NCBI GenBank assembly: GCA_022566355.1
Contig: JADFJB010000011.1
Location: 1 to 58,515 of the forward strand
DNA: 58,515 nucleotides
Reading direction: 5' to 3'
From: a candidate division KSB1 bacterium
GTDB lineage: Bacteria; Zhuqueibacterota; JdFR-76; DREG01
This document shows, piece after piece, positions 10,201 through 18,587 of this stretch. A program made the position numbers and the translations under genes. Each line of letters begins with the position of its first letter. The first letter of the stretch is position 1. The notes under the pieces are model-generated. The model saw only the letters and a list, made by a program, of their open reading frames with translations. It was not told where the DNA came from and ran no database searches.

Positions 10201-11660
10201 ATGAGTGCAGAAAAGCCAAAAAGAAAAACCGAATCAATACAGCGTGTAGGCAGCGTTGAATATGAACACGTTGGATCGGATTATCTGGAGAAACGCTCAT
10301 TATCAAAAATAGCCGGGTGGGTTTTGTTGTGGGGATTAGGAGTCGGAGCCGTTATAACAGGCAATTATTTTGGTTGGAATTTTGGTTTATCTGCCGGTGG
10401 TTTTTGGGGGGTGGCGATCACAACAATTTTCATGGCAATCATGTACACGGCAATGATGTATTCGTTGACCGAACTCTCTACAGCGTTACCTTATGCCGGA
10501 GGCCCTTATTCATATTGCCCGGCAAGCTTTTGGTCCCTGGGGTGGATATTTAACAGGACTTGCAGTAGTCATTATGTGTAATCACACCCGCGGTTATTGT
10601 CGCCGGAATTAGTGGGTATTTGAACTTTGTTTTTCCCAATGTCCCGTTACCGGTTTGGTGGATTTTTTCATATGCGATTTTTGTAGAAATTAATATTGGG
10701 GCAATTGAGTTGACACTCAAAGTTTCGCTAGTCTTAGCTTGCATTGCATCAATTATTGGAGGTGCAATTTATTCCGGTTCCTGGTCATTCGAACGACTAT
10801 TTAATATCGAACCTACCACCGGCAATTCAGTCAATTTGCCTTTTGGCTGGGAAGGCATTTTTGCAGCTATCCCTTTTGCCATTTGGTTTTACCTGGCTAT
10901 AGAAGAATTACCGCTAGCAGCAGAAGAAACTGAAAATATTGCCAAAGATATGCCAAAAGCAATGTTTGTATGGCATATTTACTCTGTTGATCCTCTCCGT
11001 ACTTACATTAACCATCAACGCCGGAGTGGGTGAGGGAGCAGCAAAAATCAGATCCTCAAACGCTCCGCTGGCGGATGGTTTTGAATCGATATTTGGACTT
11101 TGTGCTACATCAATCACATTGTCACTCATAGGATTAACCGGATTAGTTGCTAGTTTTCATTCGATTATCTACGCTTATGGTAGACAAATATTAGTCTTTC
11201 CAGGGCTGGTTATTTTTCCAGGGTATGGTCTTTGACTTTGAAAAAAAATAAGACTCCTTTCGTTGCATTGATTGGAGGAGCCATCGTATGTTTAGCCGGA
11301 TCGATCTGGATCGGGTATTGTAGGTGCAGCTCTTTTAAATATGACTGTATTGGGTGCCGCAATATCTTATGTGCTTATGATGGCAAGTTGTATTATTATC
11401 AAAATAAGAATGCCGGAACTAGAAAGACTTTATTCGAGTCCTGGTGGGAGTTTGTTTGCGGGTTTAGCAGGTTTTTTAACACTGGTTGCAATTGTTGCTT
11501 GTTTTTTAAATGAAGAGTATCGACCTGGAGTTTATGGAATTATCGTCTGGTATTCAGTCGGCATTTATATTTTTGGATTCATGGCCGCCATTGCTTGGTT
11601 GCAGAATCTCCTGAAGAAGAATTCGCTTTACTCAAAGAATGTGAAAAAGAATTGATTTAA
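10201..11660 (+). pseudogene. Ethanolamine-permease-type APC transporter, broken by several frameshifts
   Basis: The pieces align end to end with the amino acid/polyamine/organocation permeases of the ethanolamine permease subfamily: GNYFGWNFGLSAGGFWG, TELSTALPYAGGPYSY, then ARQAFGPWGG, VITPAVIVAGISGYLNF, AIEELPLAAEETENIAKDMP, FTLLILSVLTLTINAGVGEG, FHSIIYAYGRQI, KTPFVALIGGAIV, and a tail SPEEEFALLKE. The reading frame must change near 10516, 10577, 10970, 11200, 11316 and 11605. Along that path I found no in-frame stop. The intact protein would be about 485 residues with 12 membrane segments, importing the amine used by the downstream genes. It lies 12 bases before the ligase gene, so it was the first gene of that operon. 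Either a true pseudogene or an assembly problem. Confidence 0.88.
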
Positions 11661-11672
11661 AGGTTAATTTGT

Positions 11673-13064
11673 ATGGCAAAAGAAAACATTTCCGGAATGC
11701 TTGAAATAGCCACATTAAAACATGAAGTAGAGAATGGCAATATAGACACAATTCTTACTGTATTTCCGGATATGTATGGCAGGTTGGTCGGGAAACGGAT
11801 TACGAGCCATTTCTTCCTGGATCATGTATCGGGGCAGGGTATGCATGCATGCGATTATTTACTTGCATGTGACATGGAGATGGACCCGGTTCCCGGTTAC
11901 AAATTCTCAAGCTGGGAAACCGGTTATGGTGATTTTTCTGTCGTTCCAGACATGGCTACGCTGAGGCGAGCCTCCTGGTTACCTAAAGCAGCAATGGTCA
12001 TGTGTGATCTTTATTCTGCAGATGGTGAGAAAGTTGTTGAAATAGCGCCACGTCGGATCCTACAGAAACAAATTGATCGTGCCCGTTCAATGGGCTTTGA
12101 ACCAATGGCTGGCTCTGAGCTTGAATTTTTTATTTTTAAAGAGACTCTGGATAGCGCTAAAGAAAAAAATTATCTAAAATTACAAACATTTGGCTGGTAC
12201 ATTGAGGATTATCATATCCTCCAGGGAACCAAAGAAGAAGATCTTGTTGGCCGCATTCGAAATTGCATGGATGAGAGTGGAGTGCCAGTGGAATTTAGCA
12301 AAGGAGAGTGGGGACCCGGACAACACGAAATCAATTTGAAATATAGTGATTTTATGGAAATGGCCGACAGGCATTCCATCTACAAACATGCTGCTAAAGA
12401 AATTGCATTTCAAAAAGAACTATCCATTACCTTTATGGCTAAATGGGATGAAAAACTTGCCGGTTCAAGCATGCACTTACATGTTAGTCTTTGGGATGAG
12501 TTGAAAAAGGAGAATCAGTTTAAAGGAACACATAAAATCGGACCTGTAAAAGGATCAGATGTATTTCGATGGTTTCTGGGCGGTTGGATGTACCATGCAC
12601 AGGAAATTGCAATTTTCTATGCACCCAATGTGAATTCATACAAAAGATACCAGGCCGGTTCGTTTGCTCCTACGAAGATTGCCTGGAGTTACGATAATCG
12701 AACGGCAGGATTTCGAATTGTTGGAAAAGAAAATACATTACGGATTGAGTGCCGGATTCCCGGCGCAGATGCAAATCCTTACCTGGCTTTTGCAGCTACT
12801 TTAGCAGCAGGATTAGATGGCATTGATAACAAAATTGAGCCGCCTGATGTTTTTACCGGTAATGTCTATCTGGCCAAAGATTTGCCGGAAGTACCGAACA
12901 ACTTGCGGGATGCCATTAAAATACTGGAAAAAAGCAAATTCGCACATAAAGCATTTGGTAATGAAGTCGTAGATCATTATCTGCACTTCTTTTCAATTGA
13001 GCAAAGTAAATTTGATCAAGTTGTAACAAACTGGGAGCGAGAAAGATTTTTCGAAAGAATATAG
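11673..13064 (+). CDS. Glutamine-synthetase-like gamma-glutamyl-amine ligase (PuuA/GlnA4-like)
   Basis: The 463-residue protein belongs to the glutamine synthetase superfamily. The beta-grasp N-domain includes FPDMYGRLVGKRI. Catalytic-domain motifs are GSELEFFIF (metal/glutamate), GQHEINLKYSD, GSSMHLHVSLW (the ATP/His region), NRTAGFRIVG and IECRIPGADANPYLAFAA. It is not a housekeeping GlnA: it lacks the GlnA adenylylation-loop context and sits among amine-catabolic genes. Family members PuuA and GlnA4 join the gamma-carboxyl of glutamate to putrescine or ethanolamine using ATP. Here the nearby permease type, SDR and aldehyde dehydrogenase favour an amino-alcohol such as ethanolamine; this is inference. 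ATG preceded by AAAGG at 11659-11663. Its stop (13062-13064) abuts or overlaps the next reading frame. Confidence 0.88.
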   Translation: MAKENISGMLEIATLKHEVENGNIDTILTVFPDMYGRLVGKRITSHFFLDHVSGQGMHACDYLLACDMEMDPVPGYKFSSWETGYGDFSVVPDMATLRRASWLPKAAMVMCDLYSADGEKVVEIAPRRILQKQIDRARSMGFEPMAGSELEFFIFKETLDSAKEKNYLKLQTFGWYIEDYHILQGTKEEDLVGRIRNCMDESGVPVEFSKGEWGPGQHEINLKYSDFMEMADRHSIYKHAAKEIAFQKELSITFMAKWDEKLAGSSMHLHVSLWDELKKENQFKGTHKIGPVKGSDVFRWFLGGWMYHAQEIAIFYAPNVNSYKRYQAGSFAPTKIAWSYDNRTAGFRIVGKENTLRIECRIPGADANPYLAFAATLAAGLDGIDNKIEPPDVFTGNVYLAKDLPEVPNNLRDAIKILEKSKFAHKAFGNEVVDHYLHFFSIEQSKFDQVVTNWERERFFERI

Positions 13065-13789
13065 AAAAACCAAAAGACGAAGAACCTACTAAAAAACCAA
13101 TCATTGGAATTGTTAGCTATGGGCGGGATGCCAAGGAAGAATTCCATTTGCCGAGGGAATATGTGGATGCGGTTAGAAATGCCGGGGGAGTGCCAATTAT
13201 TTTACCAGTAGGTGGGGCTGACCTTAGAGAACTTATTCATTTTATTGATGGAATAATATTTTCGGGTGGCGGTGATATAGATCCCAATTGGTACGGTGGA
13301 GATTCTCATTCCACAAATTATAATATTGATCCAGAACGAGATCGGTTTGAATTGGCACTGATGAATATTGTCCTGAAGTCTAAATTACCAACTTTATGTA
13401 TATGCCGAGGAACTCAAATCCTTAATATTGTCCTGGGTGGTAATTTAATTCCACATATACCGGACGTTTTTGGGGAAACAGTCTTCCACAGAACTCCAGA
13501 TAGAAAACCAGTTGATCATATGATAAAAATACGGCCAAAATCTTTTTTGGCAATTATAATGAATAAAAAAGTCAGGAATGTTAAATCCTGGCACCATCAA
13601 TCGCTGGATAAATTAGGTAAGGGATTGAATGCTGTTGCATGGTCGGATGATGGTGTTGTTGAAGCAGTTGAATTGAAAAAAAATGAATTATTGCTTGCTG
13701 TTCAATGGCATCCGGAACTAAATGCTGCTGAAAATCCTTTAGAAAATCATTTATTTTTAGATTTAGTAAAAAAAGCAAAAAAAAGTTAA
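13046..13789 (+). CDS. Gamma-glutamyl-amine hydrolase, peptidase C26 (PuuD-like), with unclear start
   Basis: A class-I glutamine-amidotransferase-fold hydrolase. The nucleophile Cys is in CICRGTQILN, the His in QWHPE, and IDGIIFSGGGDIDP and SWHHQSLDKLGKG are typical of gamma-glutamyl-GABA hydrolase (PuuD). It would release glutamate from the gamma-glutamylated product. The first ATG/GTG/TTG is the TTG at 13148, but the frame upstream codes for the family's first strand (KPIIGIVSYGRD, then EEFHLPREY), so translation must begin earlier. The upstream open frame starts after a TGA at 13013-13015 and has no ATG, GTG or TTG before 13148. Best candidates are ATT at 13046 (GGGAG eight bases before it) or ATA at 13061, overlapping the ligase stop. 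The interval uses 13046. The family assignment is firm; the start is not. Confidence 0.82.
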   Translation: MFRKNIEKPKDEEPTKKPIIGIVSYGRDAKEEFHLPREYVDAVRNAGGVPIILPVGGADLRELIHFIDGIIFSGGGDIDPNWYGGDSHSTNYNIDPERDRFELALMNIVLKSKLPTLCICRGTQILNIVLGGNLIPHIPDVFGETVFHRTPDRKPVDHMIKIRPKSFLAIIMNKKVRNVKSWHHQSLDKLGKGLNAVAWSDDGVVEAVELKKNELLLAVQWHPELNAAENPLENHLFLDLVKKAKKS

Positions 13790-13872
13790 CTACATTCCAT
13801 TTTAAAACTAGAAATATGTTTTGAAGCAATGTTTTTCTTTTTGATAATCAATACGGTAAGAAGGTTATTTAA

Positions 13873-14646
13873 ATGAGATTAAAAGATAAAGTAGCATTAA
13901 TTACCGGGGCTGGAAGTGGCATTGGACGGGAATCTGCGCTCCTTTTTACCAGGGAAGGAGCCAAGGTTGTCGTTGTTGATATCAACGACAGAGCGGGGAA
14001 TGAAACCGTCGAACTCATTCATAAACAAAATGGCCAGGCTATTTTTGTTCATGCTGATGTGTCAAATGAATCTGATTCTGCCAAAATGATCAAAATAGCT
14101 GAAGAAGAATTCGGCAAACTGAATGTGTTATTCAACAATGCCGGTATTATGCATATTGATGATGGAAATGCTGTTGAAACCACACCGGAGGTGTGGAACC
14201 AAACCATAGAAATAAATTTAAAAGGAGTATTTTTAGGTTGCAAAAACGGAATTCCTGCGCTGCAGAGGGCTGGCGGTGGATCGATCATCAATACCGGGTC
14301 ATTTGTCGCTTTAATGGGCGCTGCAACACCTCAAATCGCTTATACAGCAAGTAAAGGCGGCGTATTGGCAATGACTCGCGAATTAGCTATTATCCACGCT
14401 CGAGAAGGGATTCGGGTAAATTCTCTCTGTCCTGGTCCATTGCGAACAGAATTATTGATGAATTTTCTCGATACAGAAGAAAAAAAACAACGCAGGTTAG
14501 TGCATATTCCAATGGGACGATTTGGGGAAAGCAAAGAAATTGCCTATAGTGCACTTTTTCTTGCTTCCGATGAATCTTCATACATTACAGGGACAGAATT
14601 TATTGTTGACGGTGGAATTACAGCAGCATACGTAACACCCAATTAG
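13873..14646 (+). CDS. Short-chain dehydrogenase/reductase (SDR), probably NAD-dependent
   Basis: A classical SDR of 257 residues. It shows the cofactor motif TGAGSGIG (about 11-18), an acidic residue after the second strand (VVVVDIND) that usually selects NAD(H) over NADP(H), NNAG at about 88, catalytic Ser in INTGSF, Tyr/Lys in YTASKG, and a closing IVDGGITAAY. ATG at 13873, about 80 bases after the hydrolase gene, and 12 bases before the aldehyde dehydrogenase. SDRs of this type oxidise secondary or primary alcohols. In this cluster the simplest job is to oxidise the hydroxyl of a gamma-glutamylated amino-alcohol to the aldehyde; the substrate is inferred from context only. Confidence 0.9.
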   Translation: MRLKDKVALITGAGSGIGRESALLFTREGAKVVVVDINDRAGNETVELIHKQNGQAIFVHADVSNESDSAKMIKIAEEEFGKLNVLFNNAGIMHIDDGNAVETTPEVWNQTIEINLKGVFLGCKNGIPALQRAGGGSIINTGSFVALMGAATPQIAYTASKGGVLAMTRELAIIHAREGIRVNSLCPGPLRTELLMNFLDTEEKKQRRLVHIPMGRFGESKEIAYSALFLASDESSYITGTEFIVDGGITAAYVTPN

Positions 14647-14658
14647 GAGAGGATACAA

Positions 14659-16113
14659 ATGGAAAAATTGGAGTTTTACGGTTTATCGATCGATGGGAAA
14701 CGTATTCCTAGTTCAGATGAAAAAGATATAAAGTTATGTGATCCTGCAAATGGTAAAGAATATGCTCGCGTTGCACAAGCAACTGTCGGAGATGTGGAAA
14801 AAACCGTTCGCATTGCTTATTCGCGATTCGTAAAAGGTCCTTGGAAATCAATGGACTCACGAAGTCGAGGGCAATTGTTACAACGGATTGCAAATTTAAT
14901 TCGAGATAAATCAGAATACCTGGCTCAACTTGAATCGAAAAATGTAGGTAAACCAATAAACGCAGCCAGGTGGGAAATTCAAGCTGCTGCGAACACATTT
15001 GAATATTATGCCGGAGCAATCAACAAAGTCCATGGACAGACCATTCCCGTTGCGGCTGATGGAACATTATTAACGTTCCGTGAACCTTTGGGGGTTTGTG
15101 CTTTAATAACGCCCTGGAACTTTCCATTATTAATTGCAAGCTGGAAAGTTGCTCCCGCAATTGCAATGGGAAATACGGTTATTATCAAACCCGCAACAGC
15201 CACACCTCTAAGTACCTTAGCATTGGCTGATTTAGCATTGGAAGCTGGAATCCCGAGTGGTGTGATCAATGTTCTGCCCGGATCGGGGAAGGTTGTTGGC
15301 TCTGCTCTAGTTTTAAATCCATATGTAAGAAAAATATCTTTTACAGGATCTACCGAAATCGGTGGTAATATTATGAAAATGGCCGGGCATGACATAAAAC
15401 GAATATCCCTGGAGTTGGGAGGAAAATCTGCAAATATTGTATTTGCTGATACAAACCTAGATGATTGTATTGAATCCTCTATTTTTTCAGTTTATGACAA
15501 TGCAGGTCAGGACTGTTGTTCACGAAGCCGAATTTTGGTAGAAAAACCAATTTTTGATAATTTTGTTGAAAGGTTTGTACAAAGGGCTGAGAGTCTTAAG
15601 ATAGGGTTACCGCAAGATGAGAATACTGAAATGGGACCATTGATAACACCGGAACATCGTGATTCGGTATGCAAATATTTGGAAATAGGGGAGCAGGAAG
15701 GAGCTAAAAAAGCAGCCGGAGGCAAAATTCCAAAAACAGCTGAACTTTCCAATGGTAATTTCCTGACACCTGCGGTTTTTGTTGATGTAGACACCAATAT
15801 GAGAATTTTTCAGGAAGAAATCTTTGGACCAGTTGTTACGATCATGCCTTTTGAGGATGAAGAACAAGCTGTTGAATTCGCTAATGATAGCAAATATGGA
15901 TTGTCCGGGTCAGTATGGACCCGGGATATTGGCAGAGCGTTACGAGTTGTTCGAGCATTTGAAACAGGGATGATCTCGGTAAATAGCAGCAGTAGTGTTC
16001 ATATTGAAGCACCGTTTGGAGGTATGAAGCAAAGTGGAGTAGGAAGAGAGCAGGGGATGGTTGCTTTGGATCATTACAGTGAATATAAATCCGTATTTAT
16101 CGCATCGAAATAG
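14659..16113 (+). CDS. NAD(P)-dependent aldehyde dehydrogenase (betaine/gamma-glutamyl-aminoaldehyde type)
   Basis: The 484-residue length and motifs are typical of the ALDH superfamily: ITPWNFPLL, VIIKPATATPLS, FTGSTEIGG (nucleotide binding), general-base Glu in LELGGKSANIVF, and nucleophile Cys in NAGQDCCSRSR, where two adjacent Cys occur. EIFGPVV and the closing GGMKQSGVGRE are also present. It resembles PuuC and betaine-aldehyde dehydrogenases. An AGGAGAGG ribosome site sits before the ATG at 14659, and the SDR stop is 12 bases upstream, so the two are co-transcribed. Likely role: oxidation of the gamma-glutamylated aldehyde to the acid before the C26 hydrolase cuts it. Family is firm, substrate is inferred. 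Confidence 0.92.
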   Translation: MEKLEFYGLSIDGKRIPSSDEKDIKLCDPANGKEYARVAQATVGDVEKTVRIAYSRFVKGPWKSMDSRSRGQLLQRIANLIRDKSEYLAQLESKNVGKPINAARWEIQAAANTFEYYAGAINKVHGQTIPVAADGTLLTFREPLGVCALITPWNFPLLIASWKVAPAIAMGNTVIIKPATATPLSTLALADLALEAGIPSGVINVLPGSGKVVGSALVLNPYVRKISFTGSTEIGGNIMKMAGHDIKRISLELGGKSANIVFADTNLDDCIESSIFSVYDNAGQDCCSRSRILVEKPIFDNFVERFVQRAESLKIGLPQDENTEMGPLITPEHRDSVCKYLEIGEQEGAKKAAGGKIPKTAELSNGNFLTPAVFVDVDTNMRIFQEEIFGPVVTIMPFEDEEQAVEFANDSKYGLSGSVWTRDIGRALRVVRAFETGMISVNSSSSVHIEAPFGGMKQSGVGREQGMVALDHYSEYKSVFIASK

Positions 16114-16140
16114 TAGTACAATTGCCCAGGTATTTTATTT

Positions 16141-16965
16141 ATGAAAATTGAAAAAAATGAATCGAGTAAATGGCAGTCTAAGCTTTTTGTGGTTATCTTC
16201 GAATCGGATACTTTTTGGGGAAAGTTTTTTGATATTATACTTATAATTCTAATCTCTTTCAGCGTTTTGGTGGTTATGCTGGAAAGTGTAGAATCCTTTC
16301 GTTTAGAGAATGGTGTCCTTTTACGAGATTTAGAATGGTTGTTTACTATTCTCTTCACCATGGAATATTTGTTGCGGCTTATAAGTGTGAAAAAAAACCT
16401 CTCATATGTCTGGAGTTTTTTCGGGGTAATTGACTTATTAGCTATTGCCCCTACTTACCTAAGTGTTTTAATTCCAGGAGCACAGTTTTTATTGGTTATT
16501 CGTGTTTTGCGGCTCTTACGAGTTTTTCGGATTCTGAAACTCGTTAAGTTCATTTCGCAAGCAAATATGTTGATGCAAGCCTTACGGGCCAGCCGTTTCA
16601 AAATCTCGATCTTTATATTTTCTATTCTCACATTAGTAATTGTCATTGGCTCTCTTATGTATGTCATTGAAGGACCTGAGCATGGTTTCTCCAGTATTCC
16701 TCGTGGTATTTATTGGGCAATAGTTACTTTAACAACTGTAGGGTATGGTGATATATCACCTCAAACCAATATAGGGCAGGTTCTTGCCTCGATTGTGATG
16801 ATTATTGGTTTTGCTATCATTGCAGTTCCGACAGGAATTCTCACGGTGGAATTATCTCAAGTTCAAAGACAAATGAGTTCAAACAGAACCTGTGGTTCGT
16901 GTAATAATCCCGGCCATGACTTGGATTCGGCATTCTGTAAATATTGTGGGGAAAAATTGGAGTGA
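16141..16965 (+). CDS. Voltage-gated K+ channel (6TM) with C-terminal zinc ribbon
   Basis: A 274-residue six-helix channel. An S4-like helix carries regularly spaced Arg (VIRVLRLLRVFRILKLVKF), the pore helix and selectivity filter read TLTTVGYGD at about residues 195-204, and hydrophobic segments S1-S3 and S6 are clear. After S6 (IIAVPTGILTVEL) the chain ends in a short zinc-ribbon: CxxC at 251/254 and CxxC at 266/269 (CGSC and CKYC). Prokaryotic KvAP/KvLm-like channels usually end soon after S6, so the zinc ribbon is a notable tail; it may be an assembly or redox/metal sensor. ATG 16141 lies 27 bases after the ALDH stop, so it may share the transcript, but a functional link is not evident. 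Confidence 0.9.
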   Translation: MKIEKNESSKWQSKLFVVIFESDTFWGKFFDIILIILISFSVLVVMLESVESFRLENGVLLRDLEWLFTILFTMEYLLRLISVKKNLSYVWSFFGVIDLLAIAPTYLSVLIPGAQFLLVIRVLRLLRVFRILKLVKFISQANMLMQALRASRFKISIFIFSILTLVIVIGSLMYVIEGPEHGFSSIPRGIYWAIVTLTTVGYGDISPQTNIGQVLASIVMIIGFAIIAVPTGILTVELSQVQRQMSSNRTCGSCNNPGHDLDSAFCKYCGEKLE

Positions 16966-17007
16966 TTCAAAATAAATAACAATGCTGTGTTTTGACAAGT
17001 TCAGGTG

Positions 17008-17982
17008 CTATTTTTTATCTTTTTCTTCATCCTTTTGAAGTTCCTTTTCCTGTTGAACTTCCTTAATTTTAATTTCGATTGCCACCCGAATTGAGTCTGA
17101 GCTGAAAAGTGGTCTGTAACCCATTGTTTCTAATTTCTTTAAATGTTCTAATGATCTCAATACATTCTCGATTCTTAACTCTTTTATCCTTTCCCAATGC
17201 GTATTTTTAAATTCTGCTAATTCTTGTAATTGAGATTCTTTTACCTTCAAGTCTTTTCGCATCTCTTCAGCCATATTTTCACGCCAAACTAGCATTTGTC
17301 GTTTTTCTAAATTTTGAATTTTTTTATATAGTTGTCTTGACTCAATTTTGAATATTACCTGCTTAATCTCAGTATCAATAATTAGTTTGATTCCATCTTC
17401 GCTTAAAAACCGAAAATGCTTATTTAAATCATGCGGCTCTAACTTTATTCGCATTTCTCTTTGAATTTTATCATTCATTTCGAATACATCTTTTAATCTT
17501 TCCCCTAATCTTACATACCGCTCCGGATCAATAATTTTTCTAGGCAGGCGGCGGGAAACCACAATAGCTTCTATATCAATTTCTTGCATTTCTTCAGGCG
17601 AAACAACAGGAGGTGGTGCTTGGATTGAATCAGGTAGTAAATTAACTTCAAATTTCGGCTTTAAGAATGCCACAGATATTACGGATTGAGCTTGTTCCGG
17701 GGTTAACGTTGCATTTTGGTTCCTTAAATTAAGTATATTGGCTGCGATTTGTTCAACATCGTCCGGATCGATTTCTTGCGCTTCAACTTTCTTAGCAAAT
17801 TGGTCAAATAGCCTGCTTATAGCTTCACCGCCTTCCGGTACAAGCTCTTTAAATTTCTCGCCGAGCATTGACATAGATAAATTAAGAACATCGGGATTTT
17901 TCTTAATAAGGTAGTAATCTGCAGTTATTAATAATGCAAGTACGACACCGGTAATGATTACATACTTAATGGATTTTAACAT
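17008..17982 (-). CDS. Membrane-anchored coiled-coil protein, unknown function
   Basis: I do not recognise this protein. It begins with a single hydrophobic segment (YVIITGVVLALLITADYYL), so it is probably anchored with the rest on the outside of the inner membrane or in the periplasm. The middle has a proline-rich stretch (about residues 120-130, IQAPPPVVSPEE). The C-terminal 200 residues are strongly charged and look helical or coiled (YKKIQNLEKRQM, VKESQLQELAEFK), ending in a Lys/Glu/Asp-rich tail. Starts at TTG 17991, GTG 17988 and ATG 17982 are all possible; the ATG is used. It lies 96 bases downstream of the CusF-like gene on the same strand. Confidence 0.65.
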   Translation of the reverse strand: MLKSIKYVIITGVVLALLITADYYLIKKNPDVLNLSMSMLGEKFKELVPEGGEAISRLFDQFAKKVEAQEIDPDDVEQIAANILNLRNQNATLTPEQAQSVISVAFLKPKFEVNLLPDSIQAPPPVVSPEEMQEIDIEAIVVSRRLPRKIIDPERYVRLGERLKDVFEMNDKIQREMRIKLEPHDLNKHFRFLSEDGIKLIIDTEIKQVIFKIESRQLYKKIQNLEKRQMLVWRENMAEEMRKDLKVKESQLQELAEFKNTHWERIKELRIENVLRSLEHLKKLETMGYRPLFSSDSIRVAIEIKIKEVQQEKELQKDEEKDKK

Positions 17983-18087
17983 TTTCACCAAGACAATTTA
18001 GTTATAGCAGTTATCGTATTAGACGAATAGAGCCAGGGTTTGGTTGTTAACAATTATTATTCTGACTTGTTTTTTCTATTCTAAATT

Positions 18088-18411
18088 TTAATTAACCTTT
18101 TCTATCTTTGTAACAATAAATTTACTCTCCGTCACCTCAAGAGTAAAAATTATTTTATCGTCTTTTTGAAATCCCTCTAATATTGTAGTGTCTGCAATTG
18201 AGAAGGGCATTGTCATTGCTGCCATTAGCCCTGTTATTTCTTTGTGATTTATTGTGATATAGCTATTTTCCTGATCCATAGATACAATAACACCGATTGC
18301 TTCATAGGTTTTTGGATCTTCCACGACTGCTTCTTTTTTAGCGCAACTTAAATAAATCGGTCCTATGATTAATATCAAAATAAGCTTCGAACTATACGCA
18401 AAGTACTTCAT
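18088..18411 (-). CDS. CusF-like copper-binding lipoprotein
   Basis: A 107-residue protein with a hydrophobic leader ending in a lipobox-like YLSC (Cys23), so probably a lipoprotein; the -3 residue is Tyr rather than the usual Leu. The mature part is a small beta-barrel of the CusF/copper-chaperone type: HKEITGLMAAMTMPF with H56, M63, M66 and M68 as likely Cu(I)/Ag(I) ligands, then GFQKDDKIIFTLEV. Such domains carry copper in the periplasm and are also appended to efflux or Sco-type partners. None of those partners is adjacent here. Lone gene followed by an uncharacterised membrane-anchored protein. Confidence 0.8.
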   Translation of the reverse strand: MKYFAYSSKLILILIIGPIYLSCAKKEAVVEDPKTYEAIGVIVSMDQENSYITINHKEITGLMAAMTMPFSIADTTILEGFQKDDKIIFTLEVTESKFIVTKIEKVN

Positions 18412-18587
18412 TAAATGAACTCCATTAGTTAAATAATTTCATTTTTCTGAAAAAATAAGTGAATGAAACTTAAAAGTAAAGATAATGTTCATAAACAAGT
18501 TAAGCAAATTTAAACAAAACATTAACTAATTTTCAAGATATTATATGCCTTATTAATATTGATTTTAGAACGAATATGTATTAAATT

